Assembly (NCBI RefSeq): GCF_000764305.2 | Contig: NW_025944820.1 | Span: 1-64,000, forward strand | Length of the DNA stretch: 64,000 nucleotides | Direction: 5' to 3' | DNA from: Hyalella azteca | Taxonomy: Eukaryota > Arthropoda > Malacostraca > Amphipoda > Hyalellidae | Shown here: positions 10,644 through 23,010 of the stretch, piece after piece | Layout: each line of letters starts with the position of its first letter | How positions within the stretch are numbered: the stretch's first letter is position 1 | Translations under genes and position numbers: made by a program | Notes under the pieces: generated by a model | Databases searched by the model: none | What the model was told of the DNA's origin: nothing | Seen by the model: the letters and a program-made list of their open reading frames with translations, nothing else

Positions 10644-11937
10644 TACATCTAAACCTAATTAGTCAAGAAATCCATAGTAACCAGACAAGCCTGCATGATC
10701 GGAGCCTGGTGGCTCTCAATACTCCCCTTAAGTATATCTCCGTCTTTCCTTTCTAAGTTGAAGTTTTCGTTAACCAATAAAGGCTACTAATGATTCAGAT
10801 TAGAATTCTTTTTTATAACCTTCTCCACATATTCCTGTGTCATATTAATTTACGTTATTCAGAACACCGGAAGAAAATTCCGCCTTATTTTAGGTCATTT
10901 TCTTGTGAAACAAATATTGAATCAAAATGCTTTGCTGATCACCATAATTCAAATTGTTATTTTAATCCTGAACTGAACGTTTATTTATTGGGTTACGCAA
11001 CGTTGACTTTTACACTACACTACTTTTTCTCAAGTACATTTACTTGATGTCTGTCAACGTACACATTTGCAGTTTGCAAAATATATTTTTTGGCAATAGA
11101 AGCTCAGTAGAAGTTCTGAACAGACGTGCAAGCGGAAACTCTTGTTCGCTGTTTACTTTCATACAGATGTTTGCTCCTAAGAAAACAGGACAAAATCAGA
11201 TTATATTATTAAAAATATTTTTTTTTTTTTGAGAATAATTTACGTGCGGATTTCAATTAATCTCGCCCTCTGCTCGGTCATATCGAAATTTCCGTATGTT
11301 GTTTTTAAATAACTTATGATCGCGCTCTCAAAGATATGAAAAATTCATTTCAGAATAAATTTTGTATCGCCATATGTACCAAAATAGTTATTATCACTCC
11401 AACATCAAATTAATTTTTTGAATTATATCACTAATATAATTTGAAGACGCCATCAATTTTTTACGAACAATTTCATAATTTCGGCAAGTCGCTCTAGAGC
11501 ATAAACTATTACTGACGTTTGGTCGACAAACAGTATTTAACCTCAACCATTTAGTACTTGTATCACAATAAATGTTAGAATAAGTTTAATTCTACACTGT
11601 TTGCGTATTTTAGTATTTTTAATTTTTTGCTTTTTTAAAAAATATATCAAATATCAAAATAAAAAATATACCTTATTATATTTTTGTTAAAATATATTTA
11701 ATTAGAAAATATATTTAATTTTTCGCCCATGTCATATTTTCATCCTCCCATTCATAATCGTATTAGCAACCTAATCGTAATAGCAAACAGTGTAAAATAT
11801 GGAAGTGTGAACTGTTCAAATGTAAGTTTCAGGCATTTTGATCATCAGTAAAAGATTCTTGACATTAGTGATCGGGAAAGCAGTGGCACTTGGAAAAAAA
11901 ATTGTCTTACATGCCCGTGAATTCATCGCGCAGTCAT

Positions 11938-12108
11938 GAGAGGCTCCGACCGTTTGTTCTCGAACAGTCATGAGGCAATGTTTAGTCCATTTTTCACGAA
12001 CAGTTATGAGGAAATTTTTAGTCCATTTTTCACGAACAGTTATGAGGAAATTTTTAGTCCATTTTTCACGAATATCTATGGGAAAATGTTCTGTCCGTTT
12101 TTTACAGA
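11938..12108 (+). repeat. 36-bp tandem array, copy A2
   Basis: Four to five units of CAGTTATGAGGAAATTTTTA plus a GTCCATTTTTCACGAA half. The period is a multiple of three, so both strands read open through it. The array ends where A2's promoter deletion begins, suggesting that repeat slippage took part in that deletion. Confidence 0.85.
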
Positions 12109-12813
12109 ACATTGCTCCCTACACTGTCTGTTGTCGAGGAGATAAGAGAGACGGATTACACAGAGATGAATTAATTTTTTCAATTACACCAACAGTAAAA
12201 TTCATCACGAATACACTTAGGTAACAACGATCCTTCGTTAAAATTTTTTTGCATTCTATGTCCTGAACGAACATCAGAAAATCTTACACTTAAAAATTTC
12301 TGAACATTAGAAATTTAGGAGTTGCGAGAATTTTTTTGATTTCGTGGAAGCAGATATGAGTTCATTTGTGTATAACAAGGATAAAATTTAATTTCTTATC
12401 TTTTAGCGTTTTTTGACCAGCAGCACTTGTACAATGTACAATTGTACATCCACTGTTCAAGAAAACTGAAAGATCAGTGGTTGCAACCTGTCAGCCATTC
12501 AGCGATTACTTGTAACCTTGTGCACATTTCCTCGTGCAGAAAAGCCCTTCTCAAACATTCCGACGCTCAATTTGAATCTCGATTACCAACAGTAACGGGG
12601 TAGGAACTTTATAGCAAACAATACCAATGACACGTCAAGAGAAAACTCGAGTTTAATTCTGAATAGAAATTTTGATTCAGATGGCTGGTGGATTCGTGTA
12701 TCAAGAGATGAAATTGTCCAAGCCTGCACATTGATATTACAGGCGAATTTGCGATCCAAGGACGGCGCTCTGATGTATTTTGAAAAGCTTTTCATTTCAC
12801 GCCCGCTATTTTT

Positions 12814-12963
12814 AGCGCATTTTCTCATTTATGGAAAAAATGCACTATTGTGCTCGCCATGTCCGTCTGTCTGTCTGTCCGTCCGTCCGTGACCTCAAGT
12901 TTTCGTCGACGAGAAAATGCGCTCTCTGTCACTCACTGCAGTGAGTACTGAGTTATATTTTTT
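12814..12963 (+). mobile_element. GTCY-microsatellite element with empty-site partner
   Basis: Left arm GCGCATTTTCTC, then GGAAAAAATGCACTATTGTG, a (GTCY)n run, CAAGTTTTCGTCGAC, right arm GAGAAAATGCGC, the palindrome ACTCACTGCAGTGAGT, and GAGTTATATTTTTT. The matching site in copy A1 (about 3135-3142) reads ATTTTTCGCC with no insert, so the element entered a T-run after the duplication. Either ATTTTT was duplicated or the element carries its own terminal Ts. No coding capacity, so it must be non-autonomous. Confidence 0.8.
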
Positions 12964-13289
12964 CGCCATTTGTTTATTCGGACAAATTTGACGGCAGGAA
13001 ATCTTGCGCTTATCAATAAATTAAGCAATTGTTTAAGAGTCCCTTCATGAACTCTTCTTTCTTGAATGGAATAATAATAGAATCCATAACTTGAGATGAT
13101 GAAAAAATCCAATGTTATTCCAATGTAAAAAACATAGATTATTAATTTATGTAAAACAAATCGAAGGAGATATACATCTTAAAAAAAGAGTCGAGAAATT
13201 TTCTAGAAATTAACAGTAATTTCGTACTCCAAGCAATTCGTTCATATCGATCGTTCTGAGGTTGGAGAACAATTCCAACTCCATTAGTT

Positions 13290-14520
13290 ATCGTCATTAA
13301 TTTCCAGTGCATTTATATTCTTCCAGTGGTCATTTTAATGCCTCGCGATTCAAATTTTAATTATTAAATACTTAATTAGGAATATAAAATACAATGAAAT
13401 GGAATAATGATATGAAACTTTTCTTTTGAAACTTTTCTATTGTGTGGAATAGTGATGTATTTTCACTTTTTATAGTTCACTGTTCCATTCTTACTTATTC
13501 GCAATCCTCACTGTACCGCAACTGTCACTTAATTATGTCCATAAACAAATAAATGATACACGGTTTGGGGCGATCCACCGCTTGTTTTAAATCCTACCAA
13601 TACTGGCTTCAGGTTCTTCATCTCACAAATTCCATCATATGAAATACTATTGCAGCTAATTTCGAATTACGGCAATCGTATACCAAAGCGACTTTGCTTG
13701 CTGCACCGAAACAACTTTACATCCGTCCGTATTCGTCCGGTTAATGTTTCAGTGATCATGTCGAGATTAAAGAACTTTTATATTTTATGAAGCGAAGAAA
13801 CATATATATTGTATTATACTATTATAATATACTATATGATATACATTTAAAATATGTATATATTTTATATAGAAGTTCAGTACGGAGTCTGCAATGAACT
13901 TAACCATCTAATCAACACCGTATTTCTATCACATAATAATATACTCCTACGAGTAATTTACAAAGAGTAACAGTTCCAAACAACGAGTCTGAATCGGAAC
14001 AAAGGGAACCGCATCCGACTCTGGCGACGCTGGGCAAGCAACGGCCGCATCCCTGTAAAGGGACTCCTTTAAATATCGGTTAGAAGAAATTAACCTTGAG
14101 GTCAAGCTCGGTCTGAACTGTGAGAAAAAAATTAACAGAGTTCCAGACCTGGCACAATCAGAATGCCTTTTATGTGATCCTTTTCCCGCATACCCGCACG
14201 ACCGGTCGAACCACTTCCATTCACGCTGTAGACCGTCTGGCCTTTCACTTAGTAAACAAGTAAAAATATTTTTACAATTATTTTTAACACATTTGCAACC
14301 GATCAATCAAGCTTTCATCATTATTCCTTGTAGTAAACTCCTTCTCTAGCTATGCGCGCTGAAAAATTCTAATTAAAATTAAGTAATAAAAAACTACTAA
14401 TCAATATGCTGCTGACTAATCGAACATAAATATGTTAAATTTTTTAAATTACTTGCATATACCTGAGAAAGTGTCACGGAAACTTTAATTGCCAGTAATA
14501 TGGCACATCTAACTTTTTAA
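13290..14520. other. Part of A2 absent from A1
   Basis: About 1.2 kb lacking a counterpart because copy A1 is interrupted by an N at 3474. AT-rich except for a GC-richer patch at 13990-14240, where the minus strand is open from 14306 to 13947 (119 codons) without recognisable domains. No gene called. Confidence 0.5.
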
Positions 14521-14845
14521 CATTTAATATACAGCAGGGATGAAAATATTCTAATTTCAGAACTAAGTTTTGTTTCAGTAATGTATACGAGTACACAACC
14601 AAAGCAGTTGCTACCTTGAAGCACGGGACTAAACCAGTGATAATTTACAGACGCGGCAGATTCTGATTTGGATTACCAGAAGCTGGGGCGACTCTAAATT
14701 TTGTTAGGGAAGGTTAGAGGGCAGCGAACTGGCGCAGAACTAAGTGACCTCGAATATGACCGCGACCAGAGCTTGCGGGTTGACCTCGTCCACGACGAAG
14801 AAGAGGGCGGGCCGGATGGCGAATCACGGTCTTCCGTATCCCGAT

Positions 14846-15145
14846 CATGCTGGAGCCCGGTCCTGCCATTGCCCGCTCCTGCCGTAACCCGGGGCTCCAG
14901 CCGTAGCCCTGTCCTGCTGTAGACCGGTCCAGCCGTAGCCCTGTCCTGTTGTAGACCGGTCCTGCCATAGCCCGGTCCAACCGTAGCCCGGTCCTGCCGT
15001 AGCCCGGTCCAGCCGTAGCCCTGTCCTGCTGTACGTGGACCGGTCCTGCCATAGACCGGTCCAGCCGTAGCCCGGTCCTGCCATAGCCCGTTATAACCCG
15101 GTCCTGCCGTAGTCCGGTCTTGCCGTAGCCCGGTACCCCGTTACC
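14846..15145. repeat. 16-bp minisatellite, copy A2
   Basis: About eighteen degenerate units related to CCGGTCCTGCCGTAGCC, twice as long as the array at 3804-3955 and more diverged. Open frames across it on the minus strand are artefacts. Confidence 0.85.
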
Positions 15146-16791
15146 AAAAAAAAAGGTATTTTTCAGAAATATGTCAAAACTTTTGCAAGAAGAACTCTAT
15201 ATATTGACTTTAGGTAATTATTAAAAACAAGGACAGGAGAAAATTCTAACTATAAACTCCAATTTCATTACTGTTAGTCTGACGAAATGAGTATGTATTT
15301 ATTTATATATGATGCTGCCACTAATAGCTCTGCCAGCACGTGTTATGTTTATGTAAACATTTATTCGCAATGTTGAATAGAAAATTATGCACAAACGACC
15401 AGGGAGTCGACCGTTCACAGAACTATAAAACCGCTTCAAAAAGTCTTGAATATTTAATTTATTTCGTTAGAGAACTGCCATGGCTCGCGTGTGGCGATAA
15501 AAAAAAAACAGAAGACCAGCGGTGATTTGCATAGGATGTCCATTCAGATTTTATTCTAAATTTATTCTCAGTAATGGCGCTAAATTCAATGCCGGAAAAA
15601 TCGTGTCCACAAAATTTTATTCGAGCTACAGGAAATTCTGAAAACTCTAATGTGCATACAAACCTCCGGGACAGTTCGGAAATTTCTGAAGAGGGAAAAC
15701 TAAATAATATACTTTCAATTTTAGGCCACTATTTCTGTTAGCCAAATGCTTATAATGCTGCAGTATGTTGTTTTAAAGGTAATGTAATCAAAATTAGATT
15801 ACATAATATCAGCTTACCTGAAAAGACCAGACTTCTTAACTCTAAATTCTATCTCTCGAAACAAAAAATTTTCTTGTAGAGACGTGGTCTTCCCTTAAAT
15901 TACAACGATAAGACCAGCGTTAAAAGACTTCTCAATAATCTAAGTGGATGCTTGCCAACGAATGTGGATTAACAGGGAGCATTCAGCTGTAATGTTGACA
16001 TACTGTAAAACTTTAATATCATGCCCTGCGAGGGAATGTACGCGTATCTTGCTGTATTTGCGTAAATTCTGTCCACCTTTGCACTAAAGCAGAGTAGCGT
16101 TGTCACGTTGAATGTTAGGAAGAAAGTGGGCTGGGAAATGGCTCTTACACTCAGAAATATGATGGGTGAAATTATACGAATAGTGACGCACTTTCTGCGG
16201 GTAGCTCTGATGTGTTCTTTTCAAGTATGTAGCTGGGTCAGGATGAAGCGCACTGGGACGTGAAGTGCATCACTATTTAGACAGTCCCATTTATTGTTCT
16301 GAGGGTAGACATATTGAAGCTGAACCCTGCTTCCCGGCAGATGCCGTTTGATGTTCATTATTTTTATGTTAAATTCATTCAGTTTTATCGTAATCGCCCT
16401 GCAGTAACTATACAATTTTTCACTTACTTATCAGAGATGATTTTTACTGTGCTTTGTTAATCATTTGATTACTTTATTTTAGTTTTGGTCCCTACTGTAT
16501 TCCACTTTCTGCCAAATTTGTTGATAACGCTCAAATACTAATGGCTGAGGGACAGGAGTGAGCTCTTGTGGTCAAATGTTTCATGTCATTTCTTTTGCGA
16601 ACGATATCAAATATATGACTCATTTAATGATTAAAAAACACTAAAATTCAAAAAATGTACGGCCAATTATGAAGCGACACACTTGGAGGTTAATTATCCG
16701 TGTATCTTTTAATCACGGAAATTTTAAACTTTCAATGTCGAAGTGTTGTGTTACTAACCGTGGCCGCGTGTCTTGTGCAGAAATTGTTTCG

Positions 16792-17043
16792 TTACTGATA
16801 CCAAGCAATTTTTGTTTGTTTGGTTACTGATACCAAGCAATTTTTGTTTGTTTGGTTACTGATACCAAGCAATTTCTGTTTGTTTGGTTACTGATACCAA
16901 GCAATTTCTGTTTGTTTGGTTACTGATACCAAGCAATTTCTGCTAGCTTGATTACTGATACCAAGCAATTTCTGCTAGCTTGATTACTGATACCAAGCAA
17001 TTTCTGTTTACTTGGTTACTGATGCCAAACAATTTCTGTTAAC
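16792..17043 (+). repeat. 32-bp tandem array, eight units
   Basis: Units of TACTGATACCAAGCAATTTC plus a TGTTTGTTTGGT end. At the paralogous place (23462-23520) there are only two, so the array expanded here or contracted there. Confidence 0.9.
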
Positions 17044-20000
17044 GAAATGCAATGCCTCAATTTCACAATTATTTAAAATGATTCATTTCGTCGGGTTCAT
17101 GTCTTCTCCAGTCTTTTTTAACATCCATCAAGAATGTGTGTTTTCGTCATACTTTTTTTGTTTTTATCTGGACAAAAATATAACATAAATAATATTTTTC
17201 CTACATCTTCTGCCAAAATGGTCATATATTTTCTTAATTTGTCTGTCCTTTCCTTTGAGGGTGATAAAATTTAATTATTCGTAAACTAAATTAATTTTAA
17301 TTCTTCTCATCTATCATTCACGAATATGTTTTCTGATTGTTTCTTTTAAAATTTTAATTAATCTTCTATGAAATAGAATATAATTAAATATTTCTTTTCC
17401 ACTGTTAGCCCATGTTTCTTTGATAGAAGTTCTAGTGAAGGAGTACCTTCAGTGCTAGTAAATCTTTATAATAATTCTAGTTAACGAAAAAAATAAAATC
17501 TCTCGGGCATCATTTCCGTAATAAATTGCCCATTAAAATCTAGTAGCAGTTGTGTTCCCTAGAGTGTAAATGAACAATACTTAGCTAAGCATAAAGCTGC
17601 TATCTTCACGTAAATTCTAAGTAGTAAGTATTTCATTTGTTTGGGGTGAATTGTGATTGTATAAATTTCAATTTTCGGTAGTATTTTCAAGTAAGCTTCT
17701 CACAGTGCTTCTTCAAATACTATTTAGCTTCCGCTGTTTATTCATTTTGGCTTTTAACCTCAAATGCCTGAAACTTCTATATAAGTTTCGGTACCTACCT
17801 GATGTAATAATATTTAGGTAGGAAACATACTTATAATGTTCTATCGATGCATAGGCAACGTTATAGGTCACCGGCTATTTACAAATATTCCCGTTAAGTT
17901 AAAGCACAATGCAGACAGATTGATATCACTTAAATATATCAAAATCTAAGCCACGGCGGAAATCTTGGCTGCCTAGAACGATGTGTCATGTTCCAAAATC
18001 AAGGCAAGAAGGCTGTCATCGTCAAAACATGCAACGCACGCGTTGCCAGCGAAGATCAGTCGTTTAATGACGAATCTGCAAATGACAATCTGCAAGCTTG
18101 GTATGATGACGTTACTTTATTTGTGGGTGATGACGATAAAGTGCCCGCTTGCCTATACATTATACTGCCGATCCATACCGTTACGTATTACGTCCAATGT
18201 ACTGTCGATTCATACCGTTACGAGTTATTCTAATATACCGTTGCGATTAAAACTATTGCTGCTACTTCATCTTCTACGCTATGCGTTAAGATTCGACATC
18301 AGTAAACTTTTTTCGTATTCATGTTCTTTCCTTTACATTGCAAATAATCAAATGAATTAGACGTTTAAGCCGCTTCAACTCACTATCACATATTATTGAC
18401 TCCGACCAGGAAAAATCATACGAAAATATTTATCGTGCTTTTATTCATCTTTAAACCTTTGGGAATGACACACATATTCAAACATAACGACCTGCCAAGT
18501 GCAGGAGAGCTTTGGAATAATTCTGATGACACAAAATTACGCAGTAAAAAGTCATCGTATCAATTGAAATTGACTCGTACATCAGAAATGCAAATGAAAT
18601 ATCACCATATGTAAAAGGTACGGATAAACTCCTACTAACAGAAAATGTTTATTAACTAACTATTGCACATAACCGACAAGTAGGAAACACATGAATAAAT
18701 TTCTGACAAAATCTGTCAGGTCTCTATTGATACCGACAAATAAATTCATTGAACGAATTTCATGTTTAAAATTACACCTATTTTACAGCTATAATTAACA
18801 AATTCAATTGACAGAATTTAAAGTACCCCAAGCTACTGGAATATTGAAATACTATTTATCAAGAAGATCTAAATAGTCGGTAATTTTGCTTCAGAAAATT
18901 ATTCAAAATGATTTTTTACATTTAAGGCAGCTCGGTGATAAGTACGATGGTGAGTTTACTTTAGGGGTTGAATAACACTTCACAAAATACATAAGTTAGA
19001 TGGGTACAGAGATGATGTCGAAGAAGCATGGAAAGGTCTTGCCGAAACAGTGAATTGTACAACATTATTTACAGGTGAAGGACTAGCAGTCTGTTGAGTT
19101 ATGGATATGCATGAATAATGTAATTCTTTGGACGTGATCCAATTGAATTAGAATTTGCAAGTCGGAAATTTAATTCTACTATTTTTTGAACAAGATACAA
19201 ACAATCTATATCAGCAATACTATTTTGATTTTCCATTACACTATTTTGGTTTTCCGTTAGGTACAGAATCTCTTCGTGGCGATCCAATCGTTTAGTTTTA
19301 GAGATAAACGATGTCATGTTTAACGCTTGCAAAGGTCCAAGTGCTACAGATCTATTATAGTACAATAACTAAATGAAAGAAGTAGACATTTTAATATTTA
19401 ACAGACATTTCGCTATACATAGTGGTTCAATTTCCTGTTAATATTTAGTATGCAATGAAAATTAGAGATAATTAAATTAAATCAATCAAAAGCAGATAAT
19501 TCAAATTATTGATTTAAATTTACAATAAAAAAAATAAACCCCGATTAGGAACGTTAAAAACGAAACTTTGTAACAATATTGGGGAGGCCAGCCTGACATT
19601 ATTAAAATAATCAATTTCCGTTTTATTAATTTAAGAATCTCATCGCAAATTTTGCTCACCGTCTAATGAAAACCGGAAACATAAAACTGTTTCGTTTTCC
19701 TACAATAACTACAATAATTTAGATCCATGACAATATTTCTACGAAGAAAAATATTCAAAACTTTTGGAAACTATTCAAAACTTTTTTGGGTGAAATATCG
19801 GCCATGCGTATGCCTCGCTTCAGTAGTAGGAAATTGCATATAACGCAAGTGTAAAATTTACATGACCGCTTATTACACACTTAATAGCTGCAGCTTATGA
19901 ATTTGACAGCTCAATTGCTTCAAAACATTCCTGACATTTTTACTGAGTATTATACTATCTTCCAAACATTGAATTCTAATTATATTTTGAACAGTCAAGG

Positions 20001-20173
20001 GATTTCGCGCTCAACTGATTCATTTTCAAAGATTATGCAACTTTGATATTGATTTATCGAAGTTCGTTGTTAAAGAATGGCTGTTCAACGTACTCCGCTG
20101 AAATTCTCCTGAGAATTCATCACAACGTACTGAGCAATAACTACACAATATAAGTTGAGGCTAATCCACCTCT

Positions 20174-20440
20174 TCACCATCCTCCGCCACCACCACCGTA
20201 TCCGCCTCCACCACCACCACCACCACCATAACCACCACCACCGCCACCTCCGCCATATCCACCGCTGACGGGCACCAGCCTTATGACTCTGTACCGCTGG
20301 CCACCTCCACCCTTCTTTCCTCCACCACCGAAACCACCGCCTTTCTTTCCACCACCGCCAAAACCACGGCCCTTCTTCCCACCTCCACCACCGTAACCAC
20401 CGCCACCACCGCCTTTCTTTCCACCTCCACCACCGTAACC
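20174..20440 (-). pseudogene. Glycine-rich KKGG gene, 3' fragment (gene 2)
   Basis: Same 3' end as gene 3: four Lys-Lys blocks, RYRVIRLVPVS, a polyglycine/tyrosine tail and a terminal Trp before TGA. It has one glycine codon more than gene 3 in the tail but is otherwise the same by eye. At 20441 an N interrupts it, and beyond lies the 63-bp minisatellite, which in copy 2 lies about 4 kb further upstream. The open frame that continues through the N is a chimera. Either a truncated paralog or, more likely, an unresolved assembly join; not evidence of a working gene. Confidence 0.7.
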
Positions 20441-20441
20441 N
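20441..20441. other. Single-N assembly gap inside gene 2
   Basis: Left of the N matches sequence ending at 27100; right of it matches the array that begins near 31240. About 4 kb of copy 2, including the 5' half of the glycine-rich exon, is therefore absent at this base. Confidence 0.8.
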
Positions 20442-20443
20442 CC

Positions 20444-20830
20444 TCTCACCACACGCACCATACCGACACCATACCTTCTCATGATCTGGTATCTCGCATG
20501 ATACCCTCTCACCACACGCACCATACCGACACCATACCTTCTCATGATCTGGTATCTCGCATGATACCCTCTCACCACGCACACCATACCGACACCATAC
20601 TTTCTCATCGTCTCGTATCTCGCATGATGCCCTCTCATCACGCACACCATACCGGCACCATACCTTCTCATGGTCTCGTTTCTCGCTTACATGACACCCT
20701 CTCATCACACGCACCATACCGACACCATACCTTCTCATGGTCTCGTATCTCGCTTACATGAAACCTCTCATCACACGCACACCATACCGGCACCATACCT
20801 TCTCATGATCTCGCATGATGCCCTCTCACC
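20444..20830. repeat. 63-bp minisatellite, copy 1
   Basis: About six units of a CTCACCACACGCACCATACC-led repeat of 63 bp with some longer variants. The period is a multiple of three and units lack stops, so several frames on both strands read open with repeats such as YGVGMVRV. I regard these as shadows. Confidence 0.9.
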
Positions 20831-21660
20831 ACGCACACCACACCGTCAGATGGCGCCAAACACTTTCGCTTTAATCAGACAACGCGCGCCGCGTTTCCTG
20901 CGTTGAAGTGGCTTGCGTAAAAGCGATTCTTCCCAGCGCGCCAAAAAATCATCACTTAATGATGTTTGTTGAAGGTAGAAAGTGGCGTCAGAGAGAGTAA
21001 TAGTGTTGAATTGAGTGACGTCTGACATATGTTAAGTCAGCATATGGTCATGGGCATTATGCATGAATTGATGCAATATTTGTATTCTATTTTTGATCTT
21101 GCACTCGTAAAATCGAGTTTGATAATTCATACTCTGTTCAAGGATGCTGTTCATAAGTATTTTCCATGATCGAATATTCGAATAGAGCCGTAATTTTTAA
21201 GCAATTATTGAATTAAAATCTTTTGGAAATGTTCACTCAATGACAGTAGTTGGTTTTTTATGTATCCAGCATCAAGCAATCTCGTTCGCGATTGTATGAG
21301 TGCGATTATAAAATCAATACATTATTTCTCTACAAATTTGCCTCGTTAAATGAGGAGGTATACATTTTTTATTGCTGCCCGCAAAAAAATCAATGCTTAG
21401 TTATCATAAAAATGGTGATTAATTGCAGAATAACAGCTTCGTTTTCATCTTACAAGTCTTTGTAAAATGTATTAAGAATAAATTTAGTCTTAAAAACTTT
21501 TAAACTTATTGGCCTTGATCATTGTGAATAATTAAAAGGTACAAAGCCCACGCACTCGAAGCAACGGCCTTCAAAATTATCTCCGCTTTTAGACCTCAGA
21601 ATCCAGTGAATCTGCGAGATTCTTCGATAATCCGTCAGTTGAGCGCTCACAATAACAGGA
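20831..21660. repeat. Flank of the 63-bp array, virtually identical to 31999-32826
   Basis: About 830 bp with a single difference noticed by eye (AATCC versus AAGCC near the right end). It contains a minus-strand open frame of 60 codons (20846-21028, again at 32020-32202) with a dibasic RRKR stretch. I do not recognise it and the exact duplication gives no evidence of selection. Confidence 0.8.
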
Positions 21661-22483
21661 ACTGTGCGGTTCTAAAACAATGCACGTTAGAACCGAACTT
21701 GGATTTCCTTCCCCAAATTGAAGTATTAACTGAATAATGATCGCTGGCTACGTAGAATTTACTCAGTGACGTATTATATTTAAAACAACCCTTTTTTATT
21801 ATTTATATTTTCTCGACCGCTTGCTATGGCTAACGCTTAAAATAACACAAACTTCGAATTACGTCGTTCCAGTTAATCTAAAAATACTTTAAAAATCTAT
21901 TGACCGAGCGCAATGGCGAGGGAGAATCACTTTTTAATGACAGTTAATTAGTTAAATTAATCAATTAAGCTAAGTTATTCTGAATTTCCATAAGATTTTG
22001 ATATTTCAAATTCCCACAGCTCGTATTAACAAATCTTCCAAAAAATTCTTGTTTGCTCAAGGGTGAGTATTACCAAACTTTGCACCTGAATTATAAATCA
22101 CAAATGAAGTTGCATGAAAATTTTCGATTACATGGCTCCTAATAGCAACTTCTTCAAACCAAAGTGTTATGGTTAGCAAGTTTGGGTTCATATGAAACCT
22201 CGAGCAATTTCGAAGGCTATTTCGTTCGAGCATCGCATCCGATGCGATGGAAAATTGTGTTGTCGGACAAGGCCCTTCTGGCCATTTTGCCGACGTTGTT
22301 TTGCCGTTTGTACCCCAAAAGATCTTCGAATTACCAGTCGACCGCCGGACGAAGGTAATCAGCGTCCTAATCCCGCGGGCGCGCGCGTAAACTTTCGATG
22401 AGCAAGACTAACGGCGCGGTCTGCATTGAGAGCAGCACTGGAGCCATGAACCTGCGGCCAGTGTGAAGGTGCAGAACTGAACT
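21661..22483. other. Unique stretch in segment B copy 1
   Basis: About 820 bp with no counterpart in copy 2, where the 53-bp array follows directly. GC-richer at 22190-22400, where plus-strand frames are open (22164-22358) without recognisable features. Confidence 0.5.
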
Positions 22484-22982
22484 GGTGTAAGAACAGCGCT
22501 ACAACAGCTGGTGCAGGCTGGTGTAAGAACTGGACTGGTGTAAGAAAGCAGAATTGGACTGGTGTAAGAGCAGCGCTCCAACGGCTAGTACAGGCTAGAA
22601 GCAGAACTGGACTGTTGTAAGAAAGCAGACCTGGGCTGGTGTAAGAACAGCGCTCCAGCGGCTGGTACAGGCTAAAAGTAGAACTGGACTGGTGTAAGAA
22701 CAGCGCTCCAGCGGCTGGTACAGGCTAGAAGCAGAACTGGACTGGTGTAAGAACAGTGCTCCAACGGCTGGCACAAGCTAAAAGTAGAACTGGACTGGTG
22801 TAAGAACAGCGCTCCAGCGGCTGATATAGGCTAAAAGTAGAACTGGACTGGTGTAAGAACAGCGCTCCAACGGCTGGTACAGGCTACAAGCAGAACTGAT
22901 CTGGTGTAATAGTAGCGTGTTGACGGCCAAAACATGCCAAGGCCAGAAATTGACTGGACTAAAGGTAGCGTGTTCGCAGCCG
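22484..22982 (+). repeat. 53-bp tandem array, copy 1
   Basis: About eight units containing AACTGGACTGGTGTAAGAAC and CAGCGCTCCAACGGCTGG. The array ends in a unique tail (GTAGCGTGTTGACGGCC) shared exactly with copy 2 to about 33497. Confidence 0.9.
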
Positions 22983-23010
22983 ACTGAGGGACTGTCCACC
23001 ACCACCTCAT

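Larger units (their letters stand above)
10644..16253. repeat. Segmental duplication A, copy 2
   Basis: Partner of 1-5100. It has its own GTCY element (12814-12963) and about 345 bp near 15722-16066 that copy 1 lacks, and it retains 13290-14520, missing from copy 1 at an N. It has lost the core promoter and nine-base exon present at 2340-2460. Its right end runs straight into segment B copy 1. Open frames at 13947-14306 and elsewhere have no recognisable features. Confidence 0.85.
16313..20440. repeat. Segmental duplication B, copy 1, left part
   Basis: It aligns with 23011-27100. The first 2.7 kb is clearly diverged. From about 19036 to 19728 the two copies look identical, followed by a short diverged patch and then near-identity up to the N at 20441. 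The 32-bp array is long here and short in copy 2; the 37-bp array is the reverse. A short minus-strand open frame (19099-19365), duplicated exactly at 25758-26024, could be chance because its whole surroundings are identical. Confidence 0.8.

Noticed and set aside
20085..20738. 217-codon minus-strand frame joining a Trp/Arg-rich and a YGVGMV-repeat part
   Set aside because: It crosses the N at 20441 and is half out-of-frame glycine exon, half 63-bp minisatellite.
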